The notes under the pieces are model-generated. The model did not search any database, was not told the origin of the DNA, and was given only the letters and a program-made list of their open reading frames with translations. 49,022 nucleotides of DNA from an uncultured Pseudanabaenaceae cyanobacterium (GTDB lineage: Bacteria > Cyanobacteriota > Cyanobacteriia > PCC-9006 > JAAUQQ01): positions 1-49,022 of the forward strand of contig CALLAT010000021.1 in assembly GCA_938002085.1 (NCBI GenBank), written 5' to 3'. Positions 18,801 to 26,625 of the stretch are shown here, piece after piece (position 1 is the stretch's first letter; each line of letters opens with the position of its first letter). The position numbers and the translations under genes are program-made.

Positions 18801-20908
18801 CCCCGTTGATTACACAACTCCAGCGCTTCTCTGAAATTGAAACTTTGGTGCGACGGGAGACCCTGCGCCGTCGCGAAGAAGAGCGCATTCCCGCTCTGGG
18901 CACGCTAGCCGGTCAATTCAATGGAGGCGTTAACGTCAGTGGCTCACTGAGCCAAGGCCTCAAGGCTGACTTTAATGTTCTGGGGGAAGATTGGAGCTGG
19001 GGTAAATATGCGATCGACAAGGTGATCCTGCAAGGTGAATTTGCCGATGATGTGATTACCTTTCAGCCCGTGCGAGTGGAGGCCAAAGACACGGTCATTT
19101 CCCTCACGGGTCAGTTTGGGGGAGATATCCAACAGTCCGGGCAGCTCCGCGCTGAAAATGTACCGGTGACCGTAGCCCGAAATTTTATTGAGCTGCCGGT
19201 GTCTCTCACCGGCGATATCGATATGGAGGCCACGGTGGCTGGGACCGCGGCCAACCCCCAGGCCATTGGTCGCATTAATTTAGAGGGGGGAAGCATCAAC
19301 GGAACCCCCGTACGTACGAAACAGACGGGCTTCAACTACGTTAATGCCCGCCTAGGCTTTGGTGGTGCTCTGGAGGTAGATGGCCCTGAACCGGTGCGCA
19401 TCTCTGGCAGCGTGCCCTATGCGTTCCCCTTCAGCGAAGTCCAGCCTGAGAATGATGAGTTGAGAATTAGCCTCAGCGTTAAGAACGAGGGCCTCGCCTT
19501 TCTGGACTTAATCACTCGCAATCAAGTCAAATGGCTGGAGGGCAAGGGCGAGGTCAAGCTCAATGTGGGCGGAACGCTGAGCGAACCTGTGGCCCAAGGT
19601 TTGGCAACATTTGAAGGAGCTTCCTTGGCAGCCCAGGTTCTGCCCGATGCGCCCTTAACTGAGGTCTCGGGGCGGATGCGCTTTGCGGGCGATCGCATCT
19701 TTGTCGATGGCGTCCAAGGTCTTTTTAGCGATGGTGCCGTGGTGGCCCAAGGCATCATCCCCATCTCCCGCCCGGATAGCCAAATTGAGCAACCCCTCAA
19801 GGTCAGCTTCACCAATCTGGACCTTAATTTGCGGGGCCTCTATCGTGGTGGAGCCAGTGGCGATGTTCTGGTGACGGGCACTAGCCTCAGTCCTGAGCTG
19901 GGCGGGCAAATTCTGCTCGAAGATGGGCAGGTGCTGCTGCCAGACTCTAGCGTTGTTGAGGCAACTAGTGGCGGCGATGATGGCATTAATGTGGGGACTG
20001 GGACGATTGCGCTGACGCCTCCCAGTTTTGATAACCTGCGCTTACGTTTGGGGCAGGGCGTTAAGGTTCAGCAAGTGCCTTTGTTTAGCTTCTTTGCTGA
20101 GGGGGACTTATCTCTGATTGGTAATCTCGACGAGCCCTTGCTGGATGGCGCGATCGCCCTCACCCGAGGGCAAGTCAACCTGTTTACCTCCCAGTTTTCG
20201 CTCGCGACCCGAGCGAATAACGTTGCTATCTTCAATCCTGATGATGGCATCGACCCGCTCCTACAGCTGACCATGACCACAGCGGTGACAGAAGCTTCCC
20301 GCCGCCGTAGTGCTTTTTCCAGTACCTCCACTTCTGAAATTCAGGATTCCAATGTTTCGGATCTGGGCTCACTGCAAACGATCCGCATTGATGCCAATAT
20401 TGAAGGCCCAGCCAGCCAGCTCTTAGACAACATCACGTTGAGCAGTTCTCCCACCCGCAGCCAAGCAGAAATAGTCTCCCTGATTGGGGGGGGCTTTGTG
20501 GATACCTTGGGTCGTGGAGGAGATAGTACGTTGGCCTTGGCCAACCTGGCGGGTTCGGCGCTGTTAGGTAACATCCAGGGAGCGATTAACAATGCCTTGA
20601 GTGGACCTGTGGAGTTAAGGCTGTTTCCGACGATTGTGGAATCGAGCGATCGCCGGGAAAAAGCGGGCACCGATGGCAATGGCGGCAGTACTGATAATGA
20701 TGACAGTTCCACGGTCTTTGCCCTGGGAGCGGAGGTGGGGGTCAATATCAACAACAGCACGTCTTTCTCGGCGCTGAGGCTGCTGACGGTGGATCTGCCG
20801 ACCCAATACAATCTGCGCTATCAGCTCAACGAAAATCTCACCTTGCGCGGTACGACGGATTTGCAAGGTGATAATCGATTTGTGGTGGATTATGAGGCGA
20901 GATTCTAG
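15899..20908 (+). CDS. tamB: TamB/TIC236-type translocation and assembly protein (DUF490)
   Basis: 1669 residues. One N-terminal transmembrane helix (about 38-60) anchors the protein in the inner membrane, after a Pro/Ser/Arg-rich cytoplasmic tail. The rest is a long series of AsmA-like beta repeats (for example GEIVLSSQAG, GNIKLTFLPN), expected to form a hydrophobic groove across the periplasm. The C-terminal TamB domain (about 1350-1669) ends in LRYQLNENLTLRGTTDLQGD and a final aromatic residue, as in TamB proteins that engage Omp85-family partners. In bacteria these proteins support outer-membrane assembly and lipid transport; the plant homologue TIC236 links the two chloroplast translocons. 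GAGGTG lies just upstream of the ATG. The Omp85 partner is not adjacent. Confidence 0.93.
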   Translation: MAPDPGEQSMSPSGPSPRRPGSPDPSPKRSGSCFGRALKFFLLLGFLLAGAGGFGAWWGWRYVQSYLAPQVEKSLGKILQRPIELGELGTVTPYSIDFGPSSIPATATDPDAITTEGVLVKFNLVELLATRGKLGLNVTLQEPKVYLEQEADGTWMNTQFNLESEGGPLEISLEQLQLQGGDLVIVPYGKEGLRSDAPIELENVKGSLKSRRNGELFAFKVDGNVIGQDAVLTTQGDVDLSDNPAETDSLTKQDSGIATNTAQGGPEIALNIKGEDLLISDVKRFLESTVPFPESEFDQGRMEGNIKLTFLPNQDPYVSGEVDFRDVTVRVPQLPNAVNQVKGRLIIDGDDYQLKTATGRYGPFDIKTQGDIHLKNGYNLTAQVQPFELPDAIDYLEITLPTEVSGRARVEDVVVTGPLDVPLAVGRFEAISQVLLDDKVPLKSASSRFTFENAVLGLQEMRAVPESGGLITGSGEIVLSSQAGDPGSINIDSSADGLSGDDLINLYNQSALPFHVGELNVQTRVAGPLTEPVTTLRFQALQGDYPARGLATIANGRMDVEDVLISVAGGVARGGGELVEDATGDLFGGNLRGRVQLAGVQLNQFSDELRGDLGGDFTFSGPFQGLGPETIQAEGITTFSQGISIINDPITARVKWEQDKIRVGRATAAGFESNGLVYTSLEGTPEITGFDLNVLAEGQDLATLPATLGIDVNQLPVAVDLSGVGDFRGKLTGTTDQPEVNGKIALRQFQLNNLPFESSLDGSVAFGVAGTELELAGQRDTIAFNLDSEFQPRSFLVSQGEAVARGESIGPDQLKVNLESFSLAILDFKPAKNITAIGDTALGGTASGEVVVSLEPLTADGSLVVDAPSLGTLRGDRFSGKFSLNDNVAVLQDAALVQGPSRYEVTGRTTLSDDPQFDMRIAINNGDTSNLLQTLQWFDFDDLSRGLAPPTYGTLADLQVTPVGLPDAPLITQLQRFSEIETLVRRETLRRREEERIPALGTLAGQFNGGVNVSGSLSQGLKADFNVLGEDWSWGKYAIDKVILQGEFADDVITFQPVRVEAKDTVISLTGQFGGDIQQSGQLRAENVPVTVARNFIELPVSLTGDIDMEATVAGTAANPQAIGRINLEGGSINGTPVRTKQTGFNYVNARLGFGGALEVDGPEPVRISGSVPYAFPFSEVQPENDELRISLSVKNEGLAFLDLITRNQVKWLEGKGEVKLNVGGTLSEPVAQGLATFEGASLAAQVLPDAPLTEVSGRMRFAGDRIFVDGVQGLFSDGAVVAQGIIPISRPDSQIEQPLKVSFTNLDLNLRGLYRGGASGDVLVTGTSLSPELGGQILLEDGQVLLPDSSVVEATSGGDDGINVGTGTIALTPPSFDNLRLRLGQGVKVQQVPLFSFFAEGDLSLIGNLDEPLLDGAIALTRGQVNLFTSQFSLATRANNVAIFNPDDGIDPLLQLTMTTAVTEASRRRSAFSSTSTSEIQDSNVSDLGSLQTIRIDANIEGPASQLLDNITLSSSPTRSQAEIVSLIGGGFVDTLGRGGDSTLALANLAGSALLGNIQGAINNALSGPVELRLFPTIVESSDRREKAGTDGNGGSTDNDDSSTVFALGAEVGVNINNSTSFSALRLLTVDLPTQYNLRYQLNENLTLRGTTDLQGDNRFVVDYEARF

Positions 20909-20960
20909 GCCATGGGCTAACTCGGATTGGGGTGACCGGCGATTGACGGGGGATACGACA

Positions 20961-20987
20961 GAGGGTCATGGCAATGCCATGACCCTC
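20961..20987. terminator. Bidirectional terminator hairpin after tamB
   Basis: GAGGGTCATGGC, loop AAT, GCCATGACCCTC: a perfect 12-bp stem between the convergent tamB and glyoxalase-like genes. No T tract follows in either direction. Confidence 0.65.
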
Positions 20988-21018
20988 CAGATGCTGCGAT
21001 TGATCGCTTGGGATTTTG

Positions 21019-21600
21019 CTAGTTGGAGACTTCCGACATTTCAAAAATTTGACCGTCGTAGTCCTTTAGCAAAAAGTTCAGCGGCTTCTCACTGCGGATT
21101 TTGTACTTGATGCCCCGGGTTTGGATGCGCATCAGTAAGTTATCCAGGCATTCTCGGTCAAAGCAAACGTGGCGCTGTCGGTTCTTTTGACCCAGACTGG
21201 CTCCTGCAATGACATGGAGCTGTGTATTCTTTCGCAGTTGGTACCACAACCCTTCTGCCAGCTGAGTGCCACTGCCGTTGCCCATACTGGCTGGGCCGGT
21301 CATGGCGCTGGAGCCCATGTACATTGGGTCCATGCCCATGCCGCCTGCGCCCAGACTTTGTTCGTAGTTGTAGTAGTAGTGCAGGGGGACTTCTGCTGCA
21401 GGGAGGTTCAACATGCCTTCATAGATGTCCCGGGCGAGCCCTAGGTCCGACACCATGACGGTGTAAACCTTTGGTGCGCTGGTCAGAAACATCCACATCG
21501 CCCCGGCATAGGCCATCAGTAGGACAACCATGATGCCCTGGGTGGACATGAGGCTGTCTAAAGTGGGCAGAAGGGAGGCAGAGAAAAGGTGGTTGAGCAT
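21019..21600 (-). CDS. Membrane-anchored glyoxalase/VOC-fold-like protein
   Basis: About 193 residues starting MLNHLFSASLLPTLDSL. An N-terminal hydrophobic helix (about 22-40) is followed by a domain whose ends match the two half-modules of the glyoxalase/bleomycin-resistance (VOC) fold: YTVMVSDLGLARDIYEGML near the start, and RHVCFDRECLDNLLMRI through LKDYDGQIFEMSEV at the end. Between them lies a Gly/Met-rich insert (GAGGMGMDPMYMG). Metal ligands are not obvious, so an enzymatic role is doubtful. The ATG at 21600 is preferred over a TTG at 21618. I take it to be a cyanobacteria-specific protein of unknown function. Confidence 0.75.
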   Translation of the reverse strand: MLNHLFSASLLPTLDSLMSTQGIMVVLLMAYAGAMWMFLTSAPKVYTVMVSDLGLARDIYEGMLNLPAAEVPLHYYYNYEQSLGAGGMGMDPMYMGSSAMTGPASMGNGSGTQLAEGLWYQLRKNTQLHVIAGASLGQKNRQRHVCFDRECLDNLLMRIQTRGIKYKIRSEKPLNFLLKDYDGQIFEMSEVSN

Positions 21601-21965
21601 AGGGAGTGATAAGGCCAAATGCTGATGAATCGGTTAAGGGGGCGTTGGAGCCGCCTTGGCATAAAGTCGCCCAGCTGTGAAATAGCCAAGGCAGATTGCG
21701 ATCGCCCCAAAGGTCTTTCGTGACTCGATGCTTTCGCTACTCAATGTTAGCGAATCCTAGCTCGCTCTTCCGGAGGGTTCTGGCGGTGGATTGCCGATCT
21801 CCCTGGGCATGATAAATCTAAGCTGTTAATACGTTTGAACTGAAAACAGCAATGGGAGCCAGCTAGATTGCGAATTTTGCTATCCCAGCCTCACGGCACC
21901 ACGATCCTGTCAGGGGCGATCGCCAGTGTTTAAAAACCTGTTCTTCTGATTGATCTAGTTTTGTC
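21601..21965. other. Divergent intergenic region
   Basis: About 365 bases between two outward-facing genes. It contains HIP1 sites but no RNA gene, repeat or operator that I can support. Promoters for both neighbours are expected here. Confidence 0.4.
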
Positions 21966-22427
21966 ATGACCCAATCCACTGAGCCCGCTCACACCCCGTC
22001 TGCCTCTGCTCCATCTGCCCATGTCTCAGGACAATCTGAGGCGTTGCTGGCCCAGCTCTTGGAGGCAACCCAGCAGCAGAATCGCTTGTTGGAGCGCATT
22101 GCCCATGCTGTGGAAGCGGGAGATAGCAGTAATGCTTCGCCCAATTATGAAGTCTGCCTAACCCAGTTTCGGGCCTTTGATTGGGGGGCGATCGATGCCA
22201 CCGTCGAGCAAGAAGACCGGGATGGCGTTGCAACGGTGCTATGGCGGGGCCATCGCTACGTGCGCCGTAGTGCAGCGAATAAGTTTGAGCCTGCCATTTG
22301 GTTCAGCCGCTCCCAAGGAAAAGACGAGGCAGGCAATACGCAATATGCGCGGTTAGTGACCTTTAAGCTGCGTCCCAGCGCTGAGCCCCTGCCCAGCAAG
22401 GTGAAGGAAGTTCAGACGAGCACATAG
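21966..22427 (+). CDS. Conserved hypothetical protein with N-terminal disordered/coiled segment
   Basis: 153 residues. The N-terminus (1-27) is Ser/Ala/Pro-rich, then comes a short coiled coil (EALLAQLLEATQQQNRLLER) and a compact domain containing FRAFDWGAID, VLWRGHRYVRR and KFEPAIWFSRS, ending in YARLVTFK. The aromatic and basic pattern of the compact domain might suit nucleic-acid binding, but I recognise no named family and make no functional claim. It is followed by a strong 18-bp hairpin terminator shared with the convergent EEP gene. Confidence 0.75.
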   Translation: MTQSTEPAHTPSASAPSAHVSGQSEALLAQLLEATQQQNRLLERIAHAVEAGDSSNASPNYEVCLTQFRAFDWGAIDATVEQEDRDGVATVLWRGHRYVRRSAANKFEPAIWFSRSQGKDEAGNTQYARLVTFKLRPSAEPLPSKVKEVQTST

Positions 22428-22430
22428 CAA

Positions 22431-22472
22431 CATCAAGCCCCGATGCAACGGACATTGCATCGGGGCTTGATG
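22431..22472. terminator. Bidirectional terminator, 18-bp perfect stem
   Basis: CATCAAGCCCCGATGCAA (22431-22448), loop CGGACA, then its exact reverse complement (22455-22472). It starts 3 bases after the stop of the gene at 21966 and lies 31 bases from the convergent stop at 22504. Confidence 0.85.
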
Positions 22473-22503
22473 ATCAGAAAATCTAACGTGGCTGAATCTC
22501 AGA

Positions 22504-23472
22504 CTAAATCGCTACATCCGTAATCAGGGGATAGTGGTCCGAGCCCACGCTTCGGCCTCGACGGGTTTCGAGTACGGTAAAGTCCCGGCTCACCAGCACA
22601 TGGTCAATGGGGATTTGGAGTGGCGTGATCTCCGTGGGCCAGGTGGGCTGGATGCCGAAGCCCTCCCGCGTGTTCTTGAGCTTGGCGCGACGCACGAGGG
22701 ACTGGTAGTAGGGAGACCACATCGTGGTGTTGAGATCTCCTGCGATGATCAGCGATCGCCCCAATCCCTGGGCGTAATAAGCCAGCTCATCAATATGCTT
22801 ATTGCGCCCTTCGTAATAGGTGCTGTTGATGGGCGGCAGCGGATGGGTGGCAATCACTTCCACCGGTGCGCCGTTCCAATCAACCTGGGCTGTAATGCTA
22901 GGCACCTCATAGGCTGTGGCGGACCAGCTGGGAATTTCCACATCGTCTAAAGGTAGTTTGCTGTATAGCGCAATGCCAAAGTTATCCTCGCGGGGCTCGG
23001 TCACGCTGTACGGCAGAATGTGGTCTAAATCTGCGAGCTCGCGTACCCATTCATCATTGGTTTCCAGGACCACTAGTAGATCGGGCTGCTCCGCTTCGAC
23101 CAGGCTGTAAAAGCTATCGTAGTTGCGGTTGTCGGTGAGGACGTTGCTGACCATGACTCGCATGGGCTGGCCCGAATGTCCCAGGGTGGGCAGGGGCATG
23201 TACCAGGGGGCGATCGCCACCCCGTTCAAGCCCAAACAGAAAAACGCCATCCACAGCCAGGGCTTCGTCTGCATCAGCGCCAGCAGAATAAACGGCACCC
23301 AGCTCAGGACGAAATACTGAAAGCGGAAGTGGCTTAGCAGCTCAAAGAATAAATGGACCCGGCCCAAGTAGCTCAGGGCCGACACTAAAGTAATCAACAG
23401 CATCAGCGGAATCGCGATGCCATTGACCACTGTGGGGATATGGAGTTGTTTTCGTGCCGGTGAAGAAGTCAT
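22504..23472 (-). CDS. Membrane-bound endonuclease/exonuclease/phosphatase (EEP) family protein
   Basis: 322 residues. Three hydrophobic helices (about 18-36, 53-67, 72-90) are followed by an EEP hydrolase domain (about 103-322). Catalytic residues are visible in order: Glu137 in VVLETND, His210 in ATHPLPP, Asp246/Asn248 in AGDLNTT, Asp290-His291 in PIDHVLVS and Asp312-His313 in GSDHYPL. The complete set implies an active Mg-dependent phosphodiesterase or phosphatase acting on the outer face of the membrane. The substrate (nucleic acid, phospholipid headgroup or other) is not predictable. The gene is alone on its strand. Confidence 0.9.
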   Translation of the reverse strand: MTSSPARKQLHIPTVVNGIAIPLMLLITLVSALSYLGRVHLFFELLSHFRFQYFVLSWVPFILLALMQTKPWLWMAFFCLGLNGVAIAPWYMPLPTLGHSGQPMRVMVSNVLTDNRNYDSFYSLVEAEQPDLLVVLETNDEWVRELADLDHILPYSVTEPREDNFGIALYSKLPLDDVEIPSWSATAYEVPSITAQVDWNGAPVEVIATHPLPPINSTYYEGRNKHIDELAYYAQGLGRSLIIAGDLNTTMWSPYYQSLVRRAKLKNTREGFGIQPTWPTEITPLQIPIDHVLVSRDFTVLETRRGRSVGSDHYPLITDVAI

Positions 23473-23560
23473 TGGGGCAAATGACAGAGGAAATCAAGGG
23501 TGGTTTAGACGGGGGCAATAAAACCACAGCAGTGGGAATCCATAGATTTGCCGCTTGCTG

Positions 23561-24271
23561 TTAGGAAATTTTCACCACCGCACGAAGGTTATGGCACAAC
23601 TTTTCCACCCGTGCCAGGTCTTTGTCCCCCGGAGAATGTTCCACTCCGCTCGATAGGTCGATACCCCCCGGTTGAAGCAGGTTAAGAGCCTCTACGACGT
23701 TGTCTGGTTTGAGGCCCCCCGCCAGGAGCCAAGGCACCGTGGGTGAGAACTCTCGCAGCATGGCCCAATCAATCTGGTGTCCGGTGCCTCCTAGCTGGGT
23801 GGGGTGGTAGGCATCGAGTAAGAGCGCGTCTACGGTTTGGGTAAATGTTTCGGCCATGGCTAAGTCTTCTGGGCCACGCACCCGCACGGCTTTGATTAAC
23901 TCGACCTTGGGCAGCGCGGCCCGCACCTGCTTTGCAAAGGCTAGGGATTCGTCGCCGTGGAGTTGAACGCCCGTTAGCTGGCCGACTTGGACGGTGTCTT
24001 GAATGGTGGCTAGGTCGGCCTTGGCGAAGACGCCGATGCGTCTTGTGGCTGGGGCATGGGTCTTGAGGGCTTGGGAGATGGTGGCAATATCTGGGGGCTC
24101 AATCCAGCGCGGGGATTTGCGCACACAGATGAAGCCGAGGGTGCGGATGCCGAGGTCGGTGATGGCGGTGGCTTGGTTAGCTTGGGTGATGCCGCAGATT
24201 TTGACGCGGAGGGCGGGAGAAGTGGGAGGCACGGGCAATGGTGGATAGAGGAGAGATAAGCGCCAAGGCAT
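23561..24271 (-). CDS. trpF: Phosphoribosylanthranilate isomerase
   Basis: Catalyses the third step of tryptophan synthesis, isomerising phosphoribosylanthranilate to CdRP. The TIM-barrel domain begins at RVKICGITQ, whose Cys is the general base. LLLDAYHPTQLGGTGHQIDW carries the catalytic Asp, and DLSSGVEHSPGDKD binds phosphate. The ATG at 24271 gives about 236 residues, near the family norm; the frame stays open to 24391, but the extra 40 residues are Pro/Ser-rich and are probably upstream DNA. It is divergent from the site-2 protease gene, 159 bases apart. Confidence 0.95.
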   Translation of the reverse strand: MPWRLSLLYPPLPVPPTSPALRVKICGITQANQATAITDLGIRTLGFICVRKSPRWIEPPDIATISQALKTHAPATRRIGVFAKADLATIQDTVQVGQLTGVQLHGDESLAFAKQVRAALPKVELIKAVRVRGPEDLAMAETFTQTVDALLLDAYHPTQLGGTGHQIDWAMLREFSPTVPWLLAGGLKPDNVVEALNLLQPGGIDLSSGVEHSPGDKDLARVEKLCHNLRAVVKIS

Positions 24272-24430
24272 GGACCCGCCCTTGCTTTTGGACAGAGAGA
24301 GGGCTGGCCTGGTTGGCCTGGTGAGATTTGGGGCGGGAGGCAACCGTGAAACAACAGTCGGTAAAACCGCACCTGCTTCACCCCACCCCATTCGCTATCG
24401 TAGAGCAGTAACCCATCCTGGCTTTTAGCT

Positions 24431-25633
24431 ATGCAATCCGGCCTGCGCATCGGCTCGATCTTTGGCATTCCCCTCCAGATCCACCCCTCCTGGCTCGTGG
24501 TTGTCGGTTTAATTACGATTTCCAATAGCTTCGAGTGGCAAGTGGCCTATCCCCAGTGGGGGACGGCGATTACCTGGGCTGCAGGTCTCGCTTCAGCTCT
24601 GTTGCTGTTTAGCTCCGTGTTGCTCCATGAGCTGGGGCATAGTCTCACCGCCCGGAGCCAGGGCATTGATGTTAATTCAATTACGCTGTTTCTCTTTGGT
24701 GGCGTGGCTTCGATTGATAAGGAGTCGAAGACACCGGGACAGGCCTTTCAGGTGGCGATCGCCGGTCCTGCGGTCAGCATTGTCCTCGGTCTTCTACTGC
24801 TTGGGATCCTGAACTTTCTCCCCACAGGCACTCCTTCGGCGGTGCTGGTAAGCGACCTCAGCCGCATCAATATCATCCTGGCGCTGTTCAACTTGATTCC
24901 TGGGTTGCCCTTGGATGGGGGCCAAATCTTTAAGGCCGCAGTTTGGAAAGCCACGGGCGATCGCTTTAAAGGCGTCCGCTGGGCTGCCCGCTCTGGAGCC
25001 ATCATTGGCTGGTGTGCCATTCTCCTAGCCTTTGCCGGCGTCTTCCTGCTCAACGAGCCCGGCTTGCTCTGGATTGGTCTGCTCGGCTGGTTCGGTGTGC
25101 AAAATGCCCGCAATTATGATCGTGTCACCAGCCTCCAGGAAAGCCTGCTCAGCCTCAAAGCTAGCGATGCCATGACCCGAGGCTTCCGCGTCCTGGATGC
25201 GGACCTCTCTCTGGAAGACTTCACCGAAGACTACTTAATTCCTGAGCGCTCTCCGGTTTACTTTGCTGCCGCTAACGGTCGCTACTGTGGCCTCGTCAAG
25301 CCTGACGAAATGCAAGCCATTGAGCGCAGCGAATGGTCCTACCAGCCCGTGCGCAAGCTGGTGGCTTCCCTGCAGGACATCGCCACTGTGACTGAAGGGG
25401 ATACCCTGGCTAGCATCATCCAGCGCATGGAAAAAGAAGCGCTTAAATTCATTACCGTTCTGTCTCCGGCCGGAGCTGTGGCGGGGGTTGTGGATCGCGG
25501 TGATTTGGTTCAGGCCATTGGTCAGTCCATGGGCTTCCGCTTTCCCAAGGAAGAAATTGACCGCATTAAGACCGAAGGCAGCTATCCACCGGGGCTGCAA
25601 CTGGCGGCGATCGCTGATTCTATCGACCTCTAA
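24431..25633 (+). CDS. Site-2-protease family (M50) membrane zinc metalloprotease with CBS-like tail
   Basis: 400 residues. Membrane segments enclose the zinc site: HELGH at 66-70, and the third ligand Asp162 in NLIPGLPLDGG. This pattern defines the M50 family, which cuts membrane proteins within the bilayer. About six hydrophobic helices cover residues 15-228. The cytoplasmic C-terminal half (about 240-385) has two segments consistent with a CBS pair (KASDAMTRGFRVLDADLS; ITVLSPAGAVAGVVDRGDL), which would sense adenine nucleotides. Such cyanobacterial proteases are candidates for processing anti-sigma factors or stress regulators; the substrate is unknown. A bidirectional terminator follows. 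Confidence 0.92.
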   Translation: MQSGLRIGSIFGIPLQIHPSWLVVVGLITISNSFEWQVAYPQWGTAITWAAGLASALLLFSSVLLHELGHSLTARSQGIDVNSITLFLFGGVASIDKESKTPGQAFQVAIAGPAVSIVLGLLLLGILNFLPTGTPSAVLVSDLSRINIILALFNLIPGLPLDGGQIFKAAVWKATGDRFKGVRWAARSGAIIGWCAILLAFAGVFLLNEPGLLWIGLLGWFGVQNARNYDRVTSLQESLLSLKASDAMTRGFRVLDADLSLEDFTEDYLIPERSPVYFAAANGRYCGLVKPDEMQAIERSEWSYQPVRKLVASLQDIATVTEGDTLASIIQRMEKEALKFITVLSPAGAVAGVVDRGDLVQAIGQSMGFRFPKEEIDRIKTEGSYPPGLQLAAIADSIDL

Positions 25634-25657
25634 CGTTCAGTTCGACACAACTGCATC

Positions 25658-25700
25658 GCGACTAAAAAGGCGTACAGCGATGTGCGCCTTTTTTAGTCGC
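25658..25700. terminator. Bidirectional intrinsic terminator
   Basis: GCGACTAAAAAGGCG (25658-25672) pairs with CGCCTTTTTTAGTCGC (25685-25700), one base bulged. The A/T runs lie inside the stem, so it can stop transcription in both directions. It overlaps the last codons of the convergent gene at 25693. Confidence 0.8.
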
Positions 25701-26478
25701 CGTCTACTCGATGTTCCGATACCAATGCCGCAACCTCCCCTAGCTCAGTCTGGGTCAGACTCCGCTCCACCAGCTCAACCCCAAAGCAATCTTGCGCTGC
25801 TGCCGTCAAAGCGTTCATGATCTGCTCGACTTCCAGCTCAGGCCGTAACTGCGGCAATATATCCACCTTGCCAAACACCTGCTTCAGCAATGCCGCATCC
25901 GGCCTTAACCGCATGGAGCCATGCTGGAGCAAACAGCCCGCTTGCCACAGCTGAGCACTCCCAATCAGCTTGGCTCCGGTCGCCGTGACCAAATCTGCTG
26001 CCGTCGCCGTTCCAAAACAATCGGGATTGTGGATATAGCCCCGCCCGGCCTGACCAAAGCCCAGGGGGAGCCCTAGGTGCTGCCAACCCTGGATCAGGAA
26101 TTGACAGACCCGCTCGTAGACTTCCGCCCGCTTGCCATCGAGGCCCGAAGTCACGATGGAGTAGGTTAGCTCTCCCTGGTGAAGGACGGCGCGTCCGCCT
26201 GTGGGTCTGCGAACGAGTTCCAGCGGTTGGTTGTTATAAGAGAGCGATCGCCACCGCTCCGGCCAGCGTTTCTGGTGATAGCCCAAGGAAATCGTCGCCG
26301 TCTCCCACTGGTAAAACCGTAATACCGAAGGCCAAGCCCCCCGCCGATGCTGCTCCAACAACCAGCGATCCAATGCCATCTGCATCGCCCCGCTGAGTCT
26401 CATTGGCGGCAACAAGCACCACTGCGTTTCATTCAAACGACCCAAAGCATCCCCAGGCTGAATTCGCCAATCATCCAC
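25693..26478 (-). CDS. Lipoyl/octanoyl transfer enzyme of the LplA/LipM family
   Basis: 261 residues, BPL/LplA fold. Conserved features are the lipoate-binding loop RRPTGGRAVLH (90-100), GAKLIGSAQ with the conserved Lys170, and CLLQHGSM (182-189). Cys154 in NPDCF sits where LipM-type octanoyltransferases carry their catalytic Cys, and the protein lacks the extra C-terminal domain of classical lipoate ligases. It is therefore better read as a LipM-like octanoyltransferase that charges lipoyl domains (for example PDH E2 or GcvH) from octanoyl-ACP than as a scavenging ligase. That distinction is inferred from motif position, not tested. The start at 26478 is the first ATG of the frame. Confidence 0.85.
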   Translation of the reverse strand: MDDWRIQPGDALGRLNETQWCLLPPMRLSGAMQMALDRWLLEQHRRGAWPSVLRFYQWETATISLGYHQKRWPERWRSLSYNNQPLELVRRPTGGRAVLHQGELTYSIVTSGLDGKRAEVYERVCQFLIQGWQHLGLPLGFGQAGRGYIHNPDCFGTATAADLVTATGAKLIGSAQLWQAGCLLQHGSMRLRPDAALLKQVFGKVDILPQLRPELEVEQIMNALTAAAQDCFGVELVERSLTQTELGEVAALVSEHRVDGD

Positions 26479-26542
26479 TGCGCCACTACCCTCTTGTTGA
26501 TAGCGAGTCCATCAAAACCAACCCCTGCCTGCCATCAGCCAA

Positions 26543-26574
26543 TAAAAACGAGGCATAGATAACACCATGCCTCG
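26543..26574 (-). terminator. Intrinsic terminator of the STAS-YbjN transcription unit
   Basis: On the minus strand, CGAGGCAT, a 10-base loop and ATGCCTCG (26549-26574) are followed directly by TTTTT. It lies about 50 bases beyond the YbjN stop and is a textbook rho-independent terminator. Confidence 0.85.
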
Positions 26575-26625
26575 CTCAAAAAAATAATTCAAATCATGAG
26601 GCCTATGGCCTTTAAATCTCTCGGT

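Noticed and set aside
24272-24391. Extended N-terminus of trpF
   Set aside because: The extra 40 residues are Pro/Ser-rich, fall in the divergent promoter region and exceed the family's usual length.
26525-26535. CTGCCTGCCAT near the STAS-YbjN terminator
   Set aside because: Only the 11-base word matches the two-copy element; the surrounding sequence does not align.
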